5,506 nucleotides of DNA from an archaeon. GTDB lineage: Archaea; Methanobacteriota; Methanobacteria; Methanobacteriales; Methanobacteriaceae. Below the pieces are notes generated by a model. It worked only from the letters and a program-made list of their open reading frames with translations, ran no database searches and was not told the DNA's origin. Location of the stretch: the NCBI GenBank assembly GCA_024409185.1, contig JAKSUD010000070.1, positions 1 through 5,506 of the forward strand. The letters are read 5' to 3'. How positions within the stretch are numbered: position 1 is the first letter of the stretch; each line of letters starts with the position of its first letter. Positions 1 through 5,506 of the stretch are shown here, piece after piece. The translations under genes were made by a program, and so were the position numbers.

Positions 1-1571
1 ACATCAGTTTTCAAAGCTGTTTTAAAACCATCCATAACTCCTTTTGCATTAGTTCCAGCATTAGAGTTGGTTAAATTAGATTCTTCAGGAGCTTCTTCAG
101 GGAACACAAATATTTCACTTAATTCTTCGTAACTGTATTCACCTTTATAATTTTTATCTTTTGCATTTTCAATTACTTCTTTAGCTGCAAGATTAGAAGC
201 AGGAGAAGATGGAATAATATATTTAACATTTCCAAGTGCAGAATCTAAAATATCTAAATCACCTTCATGACCAGATTCAGAACTAACTGTAATAACAACA
301 GCTATTCTATCATAAAGCTTTGAAAGTTCATGTAAAGTAGTTTCAACACCTGCAGGATTATGAGCATAATCAACCATTACAGTTTCAGAACCTACCTCAC
401 CCATAAGTTCCATACGGCCTGCAACACCAGTAAAAGTAAGTAAAACCCTTCTAATATCATCATAAGAAATATCTAAAGCTTCACGAGCAAGAACAATAGT
501 TCCAAGAGAATTATAAACATTATGTAAACCATCAATAGCTAATTTAAATTCAAATTCTCCATCTGGAGCTTCTAAAGTAAATGTTCTATCTTTAATTGAA
601 ATATTTTTAGCTAAATAATCTGGTTTAATATATTTTACACCACAATCTCTAATATCAGCATTTTCACAATCAAAAGTACCTACACCAGAAATTATCTCAT
701 TAACTTCTACTTCATTTCCACACCAACAAGGTTTAGTATCTATTTTAGATATTTCTCCTTCAAGACCAAAACGGATAATTTTACCTTGATAATTCATTTC
801 TTTAAGTAAACCAGCAATAATAGGATCATCACTATTTACAACTAAAGTACCATTATGTTCATCTATAACTTTAACAAGTTCACCTTTAACACGAGCATAA
901 TCTATAAAATCATGGTCTTCATCAAGGTGATCCATAGTGATATTAGTGAGTAAACCATAAGAAGCATTAGATAAAGTTGCAATTGATTTTATACTTCCTA
1001 CATTACCTAAAGTTCCAGATTCTAAAATAGCTACATCACCATTAAGACGAGATTGAAGTGATGGAATAAACTCAGTATTACCTTGCATACCTTCTAATTT
1101 ATGTTCACAAGGAGTAATACCTGCAGTATAAGCGATATGTTTAAGAAGAGTAGTTGTGGTGGTTTTACCATTAGTTCCACTAATACAAATAACAGGTTTA
1201 TCAGGTGCAAATAATTTAAAAATATCTCCAAGTTCTAAAATAGTAATGCCTTTTTCTTTTATGGTATCGAAGACTTTTACAGTTTTTGGTAAACTTGGTG
1301 GAACAAATACATAATCTAAATCAGCAAAGAATTCTTCAGGATGCTCGCCATAAAAGATTTTAATATCATAATCTTCAAAAGCACTTTTAAACTTACAATC
1401 TTCTTTAGAAGCCATGTCAGTTCCAAGAACTTTAAATCCTTTATCTAAAAGAACTCTTGCAACTAAATTTCCAACAATTCCACAAACTCCAATAACACCA
1501 ATTACAGAGTTTGAATCTAAAGAAGATATTTTATTATCCTCAGATAAACTTGAAAGTTTAAAATCATTCAT
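1..1571 (-). CDS. Mur ligase family protein, probable pseudomurein peptide ligase (3' end outside window)
   Basis: This looks like an ATP-dependent cytoplasmic amide ligase that adds an amino acid to a nucleotide-linked peptide precursor. In Methanobacteriales such enzymes are assigned to pseudomurein synthesis. From the ATG at 1571, 523 residues are visible and no stop is reached. Residues 24-120 form an N-terminal Rossmann-like domain with a Gly-rich turn (GVCGIVGN, 28-35). The central ATPase domain has the P-loop GTNGKTT (132-138), E184, TNITMDHLDEDH (209-220) and K229 of YARVK, the usual site of the carbamylated lysine. GLHNVYN (347-353) and VDYAHNP (400-406) mark the last part of the ATPase core and the start of the C-terminal domain. 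Four cysteines (282, 284, 302, 310) sit in the central domain as a likely zinc ribbon. The DNPR motif of diaminopimelate-adding MurE is not seen, which fits pseudomurein lacking that residue. A proper ribosome binding site supports the start. The substrate is inferred. The coenzyme F430 ligase CfbE is a related alternative but is usually shorter. Confidence 0.9.
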   Translation of the reverse strand, partial: MNDFKLSSLSEDNKISSLDSNSVIGVIGVCGIVGNLVARVLLDKGFKVLGTDMASKEDCKFKSAFEDYDIKIFYGEHPEEFFADLDYVFVPPSLPKTVKVFDTIKEKGITILELGDIFKLFAPDKPVICISGTNGKTTTTTLLKHIAYTAGITPCEHKLEGMQGNTEFIPSLQSRLNGDVAILESGTLGNVGSIKSIATLSNASYGLLTNITMDHLDEDHDFIDYARVKGELVKVIDEHNGTLVVNSDDPIIAGLLKEMNYQGKIIRFGLEGEISKIDTKPCWCGNEVEVNEIISGVGTFDCENADIRDCGVKYIKPDYLAKNISIKDRTFTLEAPDGEFEFKLAIDGLHNVYNSLGTIVLAREALDISYDDIRRVLLTFTGVAGRMELMGEVGSETVMVDYAHNPAGVETTLHELSKLYDRIAVVITVSSESGHEGDLDILDSALGNVKYIIPSSPASNLAAKEVIENAKDKNYKGEYSYEELSEIFVFPEEAPEESNLTNSNAGTNAKGVMDGFKTALKTD

Positions 1572-1576
1572 TAATA

Positions 1577-1583
1577 CTCACCT
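1577..1583 (-). promoter_or_regulatory. Ribosome binding site of the Mur ligase gene
   Basis: On the minus strand the bases read AGGTGAG, matching the archaeal Shine-Dalgarno (GGAGGUGA type), and end 5 nt before the ATG at 1571-1569. This fixes the start codon and implies a transcript with a leader. Confidence 0.8.
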
Positions 1584-1614
1584 AATAACCATATGATTAA
1601 ATTAATCTTAATAA

Positions 1615-1640
1615 TTATACTTTACTTTGATTAAGTATAA
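1615..1640. repeat. 8-bp perfect inverted repeat upstream of the Mur ligase gene
   Basis: TTATACTT (1615-1622) and AAGTATAA (1633-1640) are exact inverted copies separated by 10 bases. The repeat lies 44 to 69 bp upstream of the Mur ligase start, between a TATA-like box and the ribosome binding site. It could be an operator or a weak RNA hairpin in the leader. In DNA this A+T-rich it could also be chance. Confidence 0.35.
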
Positions 1641-1645
1641 ATAAA

Positions 1646-1653
1646 TTTATAAA
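1646..1653 (-). promoter_or_regulatory. Candidate TATA box for the Mur ligase gene
   Basis: The minus strand reads TTTATAAA, resembling the archaeal TATA box. With the usual spacing of about 25 bp, transcription would begin near 1625 and leave a leader of roughly 50 nt containing the ribosome binding site. No clear purine-rich BRE is seen just upstream, and similar A+T strings occur nearby, so the choice is tentative. Confidence 0.3.
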
Positions 1654-1686
1654 AAAATAGGTGAAAAATAGAAAATTAAAAATATA

Positions 1687-1713
1687 AATTAGTATTAATC
1701 TTTTAAACTAATT
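1687..1713. repeat. A+T-rich hairpin-forming inverted repeat between the two loci
   Basis: AATTAGT (1687-1693) pairs with ACTAATT (1707-1713), and the inner TTAA (1695-1698) pairs with TTAA (1703-1706). Together they give an 11-bp stem with one bulged A and a 4-nt loop. It sits just beyond the oligo-T tracts downstream of the restriction-modification gene and may help end or stabilise that transcript. All but two pairs are A-T, so the hairpin would be weak. Confidence 0.3.
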
Positions 1714-1764
1714 AAAAAATATATAAAACTATTTATAAAAAAGATAAATTTAAAAAGTAAAAAA
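1714..1764 (-). terminator. Oligo-T terminator region of the restriction-modification locus
   Basis: Directly after the last stop codon (1767-1765) the minus strand has T6 (1764-1759), T5 (1756-1752), T6 (1742-1737) and T6 (1719-1714). Runs of Ts without a strong hairpin are the usual intrinsic termination signal in archaea. The same tracts lie upstream of the Mur ligase promoter and would separate the two transcription units. Confidence 0.5.
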
Positions 1765-2319
1765 TTATTCAATTTCTAATATTTTTCTCAAGAAATCCTC
1801 TTTTTTATGATTTAATTCATCTAATTTACTTTCTAAATTAAATATTTTATTTTCTAATTTAACTACCTTTGATACAATCTTATTTTGCTTTTTAATAGTC
1901 GGTAAAGAAACTTCTATATCAGAAATTCTATCAATTGAAGCTCTATTACTCCTAGAAAATCTTAAATTAAAACCTTCTTTTTCAATTAATTTAGCCAAAT
2001 ATCTTGGATTAATTTTATCATCTAATACTTTAATATATCCGCAGTGATCAGTTGGATAAAATTTTTCACCAGAGTTAGTAGTCCTTACCATCCAATCTCC
2101 ATCTATACCCCAAAGAATATATTGGCAGGAATAATCATCCAAATACTCTTTGTCTATTTTACCAAAAGATTCATTGACATTAGCACTTATAACATTAATT
2201 GTACCGTTTTCAACAAGATCAGTTCTTAATACTCTACTGCCAATTGATACATCAAATTTTGTGGAATCATTAAGTTTAAATGAATCATTTGATGATTGCC
2301 CCCCCTTATAAAGATCTGC
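1765..2319 (-). CDS. Second target-recognition domain (HsdS-like) and C-terminal coiled coil, out-of-frame fragment
   Basis: The frame is open from 2319, and its TRD sense begins at the G7 run (KGGQSSNDSFKL). FDVSIGSRVLRTDLVENG and INVISAN are typical of S-subunit TRDs, followed by ILWGIDGDWMVRT and a stretch ending SDIEVSLPTIKKQNKIV. The last 40 residues form a charged coiled coil (KLENKIFNLESKLDELNHKK) equivalent to the helix after the first TRD, so the two halves repeat the same plan. This domain would read the second half of a bipartite target. No ATG lies in this frame before the body of the domain. The first alternative start, a TTG at 2142, would cut the domain in the middle, so it is best read as the C-terminus of the fused enzyme and untranslated in the present frame state. 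Confidence 0.65.
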   Translation of the reverse strand, partial: ADLYKGGQSSNDSFKLNDSTKFDVSIGSRVLRTDLVENGTINVISANVNESFGKIDKEYLDDYSCQYILWGIDGDWMVRTTNSGEKFYPTDHCGYIKVLDDKINPRYLAKLIEKEGFNLRFSRSNRASIDRISDIEVSLPTIKKQNKIVSKVVKLENKIFNLESKLDELNHKKEDFLRKILEIE

Positions 2320-2723
2320 TCAATTTGTTTTTTATAATCTTCAATAGACATTCTTGTTTTTTCAAAAATAACATCAATTCTTGAACACTCAGTTATAATT
2401 TTATCTTGAACAGAAATTGGAAGAATAGGAACTTTTATATCTTTTAGATATTTAAAATGTCTTTCATATTTATCGGAATTTGTTATATCTAAAAATGGGG
2501 AGATATAATATAAATATTTAAGTCTTACTTCATCATTATTAGTTAATAATATTTGAGTTCCATCAGCACCTCTAACAAAATCAAAATCAATATATTTAAA
2601 ACAACAAGTATGATCTCCAAAAACAATTAAAGGTAAATCAGTAATTGGTTTATAATCATTAGTATATCCTTCAATTAATGATTCCCTATTCTGAGATATT
2701 ACTGGAACTTTTCCATTAGGCAA
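2226..2723 (-). CDS. First target-recognition domain (HsdS-like) and central helix, out-of-frame fragment
   Basis: This frame reads as an S-type domain that would recognise one half of the DNA target. It opens after a TGA at 2729-2727. The first possible start is a TTG at 2723 with no well-placed ribosome binding site. The text begins directly with LPNGKVPVISQN, then LPLIVFGDHT and FVRGADGTQILL, all typical of the TRD family. LKDIKVPILPIS leads into a helix of about 35 residues (ending IEDYKKQIEQIF) that would act as the spacer between TRDs. The first strand of the domain lies in the preceding frame, which is the main evidence for a frameshift. The frame passes through the G7 run as R140-G-G, then reads 23 unrelated residues to a stop at 2226. 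Translation of this piece by itself is doubtful. Confidence 0.65.
   Translation of the reverse strand: MPNGKVPVISQNRESLIEGYTNDYKPITDLPLIVFGDHTCCFKYIDFDFVRGADGTQILLTNNDEVRLKYLYYISPFLDITNSDKYERHFKYLKDIKVPILPISVQDKIITECSRIDVIFEKTRMSIEDYKKQIEQIFIRGGNHQMIHLNLMIPQNLMYQLAVEY
2299..2305. repeat. G7 homopolymer (C7 on the plus strand) at the junction between the two TRDs
   Basis: Seven consecutive Gs on the coding strand stand out in a gene made mostly of A and T. The tract encodes a Gly-Gly turn just after the helix of the first TRD. With eight Gs the second TRD is read in frame, while with seven the protein stops 23 residues later at 2226. Tracts of this kind gain or lose bases during replication and switch restriction-modification genes in bacteria. 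Seven bases is at the short end for rapid switching. Confidence 0.9.
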
Positions 2724-5398
2724 AATTCACTTGTTTGAACTTTATTGCTTATATTTTTTATATTATTTGTACTAACTAATATTTCATTGAATGTTTTTAA
2801 AGGATATTTAGATTTAATTTCTTGAGTTTTAGTAATATTCAAGTTGAATGACTTATCAAATGTAGTTCTTGTAAAATTAATTAAATCATGAGCCTTAATA
2901 GTGTGAACATAATCCATATCTTTAACATCATTATTTAAAAAATTATTTTTAATATTTGTATTTATCTTATTATAATCTGTTAAGTCATTAGGATTAAATA
3001 ATTGTGTTTTAATAGTTTTTATACCTTTATCTTTTGATAAAAATTCATCTTTTGAATTAAATCCAACATATTTAATTCCTTCACTTCCTTTTCTTTTTGA
3101 CCATTTATATCCTAAAAATATTTCTTTATCACTACTTTTAGTAGGTGCATTCACAATAATAATATCATTATCTTGAGATGAAGTTAACATATAATAATAT
3201 AATTTTTCTTTTTCTAATTCAATCATATTAGAAATATTATTTAAATTATTATCATTAAGGTATTGTTTAATAAGATTATTATTTTTTAGATTATCTGAAA
3301 TTTCTCCATTTAATAATCCAATATAATCATCATATTCTATATTTTGCATATCTAAATAACTTAATAAAAGATTTTGATCTTCAAAAATAATATCTTTATC
3401 AAATTTATTGTCAAACCATGTATTTACCCTATTTTTAAAGTGTTCAGCTAATGAAGGGTTAGTTTTTTTCTTTCTTAAAAATAAAACTACAGTATTTGTA
3501 CCTGTAGCACCAAATGTCCCACTAGGTAATTCAACTATACTTATAATATCAAAATTTGAAAGAATTATTTCTCTTGTTTTAACATATAAACTATCACCAA
3601 TAGTTAGAATTGAAGCAGGTAATATGATACCTGCAACTCCACCATCTTTTAATAATTGTTTAGCTCTTTCAACAAAGAATGTTTCAATAGAGTTATTAGT
3701 TAAATAAGTATTTTTATTTATTAGAGAGAATAATTCATACATTTCTCTTTCTTCATCACTTAAAGTTTCTAAAAATCCTTTAACAGAAAATGGAGGATTA
3801 GCTATTAAAATATCATAAGAATTATCTTCAATATTATCATTAATGGCTAAAGTATCCCCATAAATAATATTAATTTCATCTTGACCATACATAAATGCCG
3901 AAACTTTAGAAACTTTAGATAATCTATACTCTTTTTCAATACCATAAATTCCAGAATAATAATCTGGCAATTGTTCTTCATCTAAATAATCTTTTAATTG
4001 ACTTGCATATTCATTTAAGAAGTGTCCTGCACCACAAGCATAATCAATAACTTTAGGTGGTTCATCAGAATTTTTAATAATTTCTTCTAAAGGTAATGAA
4101 GAAACAATGAATCGAGTAATGGGTAATGGGGTAAAAAATTGTCCTTCATTCTGTTTAACACCATCATCCAAAAACCCTTCAAATAAATCTCCTAAAAATT
4201 GATTCTGTTCATCAGTTTTTAATTTAATATCCTGAAACATTCTTACAATTTTAAGCAATACTTCAGAATTTTGTTTAAATAATTTCTCATTATGTACATC
4301 TATAAAAGCAAAATCATTATTAGTAAAAAATTTAAGTTCTCTGAAATAGGACATAACAGTATCTTTAGTTGCATCAGGATCATTTTTAAAAAGTTTAAAT
4401 GCATCATTTAATTGATCATTATCAATATAAGTAACTTCTTCATTCAAGAATTTCTGCATTCCATCTTTATACAATTTTTGAAGTCTGTCTTGTAATTGAT
4501 AATAATCATCATATGCAATACCCTTCCAATTAAATTCTAAACTATTAGGATGTTGAATTTCATCAACAATTTTCGCAAGAAAAATATTGACTAATTTATC
4601 AAATGCATTTTCATGACTAGAAACATTATGTTGTCTTAAAATTGTTGTAAATTCACTATACTTTTTCTGAGTATCTTCAAAACTAAGTGTTTTTAAATCA
4701 TTAATTGTATAAAATTTATTAAATTCATAAGGAGCAATTCCTTCTTCAAAAATCCCAGTTTCTTCAAATTCACAACCATAAATTTCTTTCCAAACAGCAT
4801 ATAATTCTTTAAAACTACTTGCATCTTTAAATCTCTTAATTTTATTAGGTTTTAAAGTTTTCAAATATTCTTCATTATCTTTAATTGTAATTATTTTATT
4901 ATAATATACTACTTTATTATCTTCGATATTTGAAGTATATAAACACAAGTACTGAGTATTTCTTACTTGTTGAGCATAACTAAATAATTGATCACCATTA
5001 GCTTTTGTTTTATTCCAAGCATTTTCATACTCTGCACCGTATGTTTTACATTCTATAATCAAATATTCTTGACCCTGATTATCTTTAACTAAGATGTCTG
5101 CTTTACCACCAGATGCTCCTCTACCTAATTGCCACTTAGGTTCTAATTCAATATTTTTAGTAGCATACCCTTTAGATAATAATCTAGTAACACACTCCAA
5201 TACAACAAAATTTTCAGGATTTGAAAAATTGGAAGTAGTTTTATCATGAACTTTTAAATCATTAGGATAAATTATTTCATCATTAACTAAATCAACTTTA
5301 AGAGTAGAATTATCAGAAAAGGTTTTATAATATGTCCTACCTTCATGAGAATACTTAAGTAATTTTAGTAATAATTCAATATTTTCTTTTTCAATCAT
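2699..5398 (-). CDS. PD-(D/E)XK nuclease fused to N6-adenine DNA methyltransferase (R-M part)
   Basis: This 899-residue frame is the catalytic part of the enzyme. The nuclease (about 60-160) shows D101, E116-C-K118 and QLFSY (137-141), the D...ExK...QxxxY signature of the HsdR N-terminal type, which cuts DNA with Mg2+. A helical linker (about 200-400) follows. The gamma-class methyltransferase has motif X GQFFTP (419-424), motif I DYACGAGHF (452-460), acidic E488 of motif II and motif IV NPPF (534-537), which transfer methyl from S-adenosylmethionine to adenine N6. All key residues are present. Residues 700-726 are Asn-rich. From about 863 (SKYPLKTFNEIL) the protein enters the first TRD, then leaves frame after F892 and stops six codons later. 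The ATG at 5398 follows a weak GGGG ribosome binding site. Alone, this product lacks target recognition and is probably inactive. A BcgI-type two-subunit system is the alternative, but no intact S gene follows. Confidence 0.85.
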   Translation of the reverse strand: MIEKENIELLLKLLKYSHEGRTYYKTFSDNSTLKVDLVNDEIIYPNDLKVHDKTTSNFSNPENFVVLECVTRLLSKGYATKNIELEPKWQLGRGASGGKADILVKDNQGQEYLIIECKTYGAEYENAWNKTKANGDQLFSYAQQVRNTQYLCLYTSNIEDNKVVYYNKIITIKDNEEYLKTLKPNKIKRFKDASSFKELYAVWKEIYGCEFEETGIFEEGIAPYEFNKFYTINDLKTLSFEDTQKKYSEFTTILRQHNVSSHENAFDKLVNIFLAKIVDEIQHPNSLEFNWKGIAYDDYYQLQDRLQKLYKDGMQKFLNEEVTYIDNDQLNDAFKLFKNDPDATKDTVMSYFRELKFFTNNDFAFIDVHNEKLFKQNSEVLLKIVRMFQDIKLKTDEQNQFLGDLFEGFLDDGVKQNEGQFFTPLPITRFIVSSLPLEEIIKNSDEPPKVIDYACGAGHFLNEYASQLKDYLDEEQLPDYYSGIYGIEKEYRLSKVSKVSAFMYGQDEINIIYGDTLAINDNIEDNSYDILIANPPFSVKGFLETLSDEEREMYELFSLINKNTYLTNNSIETFFVERAKQLLKDGGVAGIILPASILTIGDSLYVKTREIILSNFDIISIVELPSGTFGATGTNTVVLFLRKKKTNPSLAEHFKNRVNTWFDNKFDKDIIFEDQNLLLSYLDMQNIEYDDYIGLLNGEISDNLKNNNLIKQYLNDNNLNNISNMIELEKEKLYYYMLTSSQDNDIIIVNAPTKSSDKEIFLGYKWSKRKGSEGIKYVGFNSKDEFLSKDKGIKTIKTQLFNPNDLTDYNKINTNIKNNFLNNDVKDMDYVHTIKAHDLINFTRTTFDKSFNLNITKTQEIKSKYPLKTFNEILVSTNNIKNISNKVQTSEFCLMEKFQ
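2722..2725 (-). other. Probable frameshift site between methyltransferase and first TRD
   Basis: The two frames overlap only between the TGA at 2729-2727 and the TAA at 2701-2699, so the shift must lie in about 25 bases. Adding a T to this T4 run gives TSEFLPNGKVPVIS, the most natural TRD text. An extra A in the A4 run near 2709-2712 would give CLMEKVPVIS and is less convincing. No canonical X-XXY-YYZ slippery heptamer is present in the upstream frame. Confidence 0.6.
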
Positions 5399-5404
5399 TT
5401 TAAA

Positions 5405-5408
5405 CCCC
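5405..5408 (-). promoter_or_regulatory. Weak ribosome binding site of the restriction-modification gene
   Basis: The minus strand reads GGGG, 6 nt before the ATG at 5398-5396. It pairs imperfectly with the archaeal anti-Shine-Dalgarno and is much weaker than the site of the Mur ligase gene, suggesting low translation. Confidence 0.4.
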
Positions 5409-5420
5409 GTGTTTTTATTC

Positions 5421-5426
5421 TTTATA
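5421..5426 (-). promoter_or_regulatory. Candidate proximal TATA box of the restriction-modification gene
   Basis: The minus strand reads TATAAA within AAAAATTATAAAG. With normal spacing, transcription would start at or only a few bases before the ATG at 5398, giving an almost leaderless message. That would leave the GGGG ribosome binding site unused. Confidence 0.3.
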
Positions 5427-5431
5427 ATTTT

Positions 5432-5446
5432 TAATTTGACAAATTA
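5432..5446. promoter_or_regulatory. 15-bp palindrome in the restriction-modification promoter, possible operator
   Basis: TAATTTGACAAATTA has two perfect 7-bp arms around a central A. It is 34 to 48 bp upstream of the start codon and 5 bp upstream of the proximal TATA-like box, where TFB would bind. If the distal box is used instead, it would cover the start of transcription. Either position suits a repressor. No controller gene is visible in the window. Confidence 0.4.
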
Positions 5447-5460
5447 GAATTTTATTACTT

Positions 5461-5474
5461 AAATATATTATATC
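5461..5474 (-). promoter_or_regulatory. Candidate distal TATA box of the restriction-modification gene
   Basis: The minus strand reads GATATAATATATTT. Transcription would begin near 5442, leaving a leader of about 44 nt that contains the GGGG ribosome binding site, so this box fits that signal better than the proximal one. The region is A+T-rich throughout, which weakens the call. Confidence 0.3.
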
Positions 5475-5506
5475 AAAAGTATTATTTAATTTATTAAGTT
5501 TAAATT

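Larger units (their letters stand above)
1765..5398 (-). pseudogene. AloI-like single-chain restriction-modification-specificity gene, broken by two frameshifts
   Basis: Three consecutive minus-strand frames encode successive parts of one protein: nuclease plus N6-adenine methyltransferase (5398-2699), first TRD with helix (2726-2226), and second TRD with helix (2319-1765). Each step is a -1 change. One extra T in the T4 run 2722-2725 gives the join SEF-LPNGKVPVISQ, and one extra G in the G7 run 2299-2305 gives EQIFIRGG-QSSNDSF. The restored protein would be about 1211 residues, close to AloI (about 1250), a Type IIB enzyme that combines cutting, methylation and two-part sequence recognition in one chain and cuts on both sides of its site. 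No ATG or ribosome binding site serves the second or third frame, so they are not separate S subunits. Whether the state is decay, phase variation or sequencing error cannot be decided here. The parts are listed separately. Confidence 0.75.

Noticed and set aside
1414..1596. Plus-strand open frame of 60 codons
   Set aside because: It is antisense to the N-terminus of the Mur ligase gene and runs into its leader. Its residues are what the Rossmann region yields when read backwards.
1572..1764. Small RNA or tRNA gene in the gap between the two loci
   Set aside because: The region has very little G+C and no cloverleaf or stable stem. Only weak A-T inverted repeats and T tracts are present.
2044..2229. 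Plus-strand open frame of 61 codons
   Set aside because: It is antisense to the second TRD, which has family-typical text, and no ribosome binding site precedes it.
2226..2723. Independent S-subunit gene (BcgI-like partner)
   Set aside because: The frame starts within the TRD, lacks its first strand, and has only a TTG without a well-placed ribosome binding site.
2705..2729. Programmed -1 ribosomal frameshifting between methyltransferase and TRD1
   Set aside because: No X-XXY-YYZ heptamer is in the correct phase and no strong downstream structure is evident in this A+T-rich stretch. A simple one-base deletion or error explains the data better.
3408..3707. Plus-strand open frame of 99 codons
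   Set aside because: It lies entirely opposite the methyltransferase domain, whose motifs are clear, and its translation shows no recognisable domain. It is a shadow of the minus-strand gene.
5433..5463. Bacterial-type -35/-10 promoter suggested by TTGTCA near the TATA-like box
   Set aside because: The spacing between the elements is about 10 bp, far short of the 16-18 bp needed, and the rest of the window points to an archaeon.

Overview
The window is very A+T-rich and reads as archaeal, most likely a gut-type member of the Methanobacteriales (Methanobrevibacter or Methanosphaera). The main reason is the left-hand gene, a Mur ligase-family enzyme of the kind these methanogens use for pseudomurein. 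Oligo-T tracts downstream of genes and TATA-like boxes upstream of them fit that assignment. The genus is inferred, not shown. Both loci lie on the minus strand, so they read right to left.

Layout, in the direction of transcription. Positions 5506-5399 are a non-coding leader with TATA-like boxes, a 15-bp palindrome and a weak Shine-Dalgarno. Positions 5398-1765 hold one restriction-modification locus. Its first frame (5398-2699, 899 codons) encodes an N-terminal PD-(D/E)XK nuclease and an N6-adenine DNA methyltransferase. This is followed, in two other frames, by two target-recognition domains (TRDs), each with a trailing helix. Adding one T to a T4 run (2722-2725) and one G to a G7 run (2299-2305) joins all three frames into one protein of about 1211 residues. 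That matches the single-chain R-M-S layout and length of AloI-type (Type IIB/IIG) enzymes. Positions 1764-1572 are non-coding, with oligo-T tracts that probably end the restriction-modification transcript and a candidate promoter and ribosome binding site for the next gene. Positions 1571-1 are the Mur ligase gene, which runs off the left edge.

The most interesting point is the seven-G homopolymer in a very A+T-rich gene, exactly at the junction between the two TRDs. Adding one G restores the frame. This is the classic geometry of a phase-variable restriction-modification gene, and I would rank it first for follow-up. The second lesion, in only four Ts, is not a typical slippage site. As written, the gene can make only a nuclease-methyltransferase without any TRD, so the locus is either a decaying gene, a phase-variable gene caught off, or partly a sequencing artefact. 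Because cutting and methylation share one polypeptide, losing the frame should abolish both together and so be safe for the host.

I see no RNA genes, CRISPR array, insertion sequence, att site or origin in the window.
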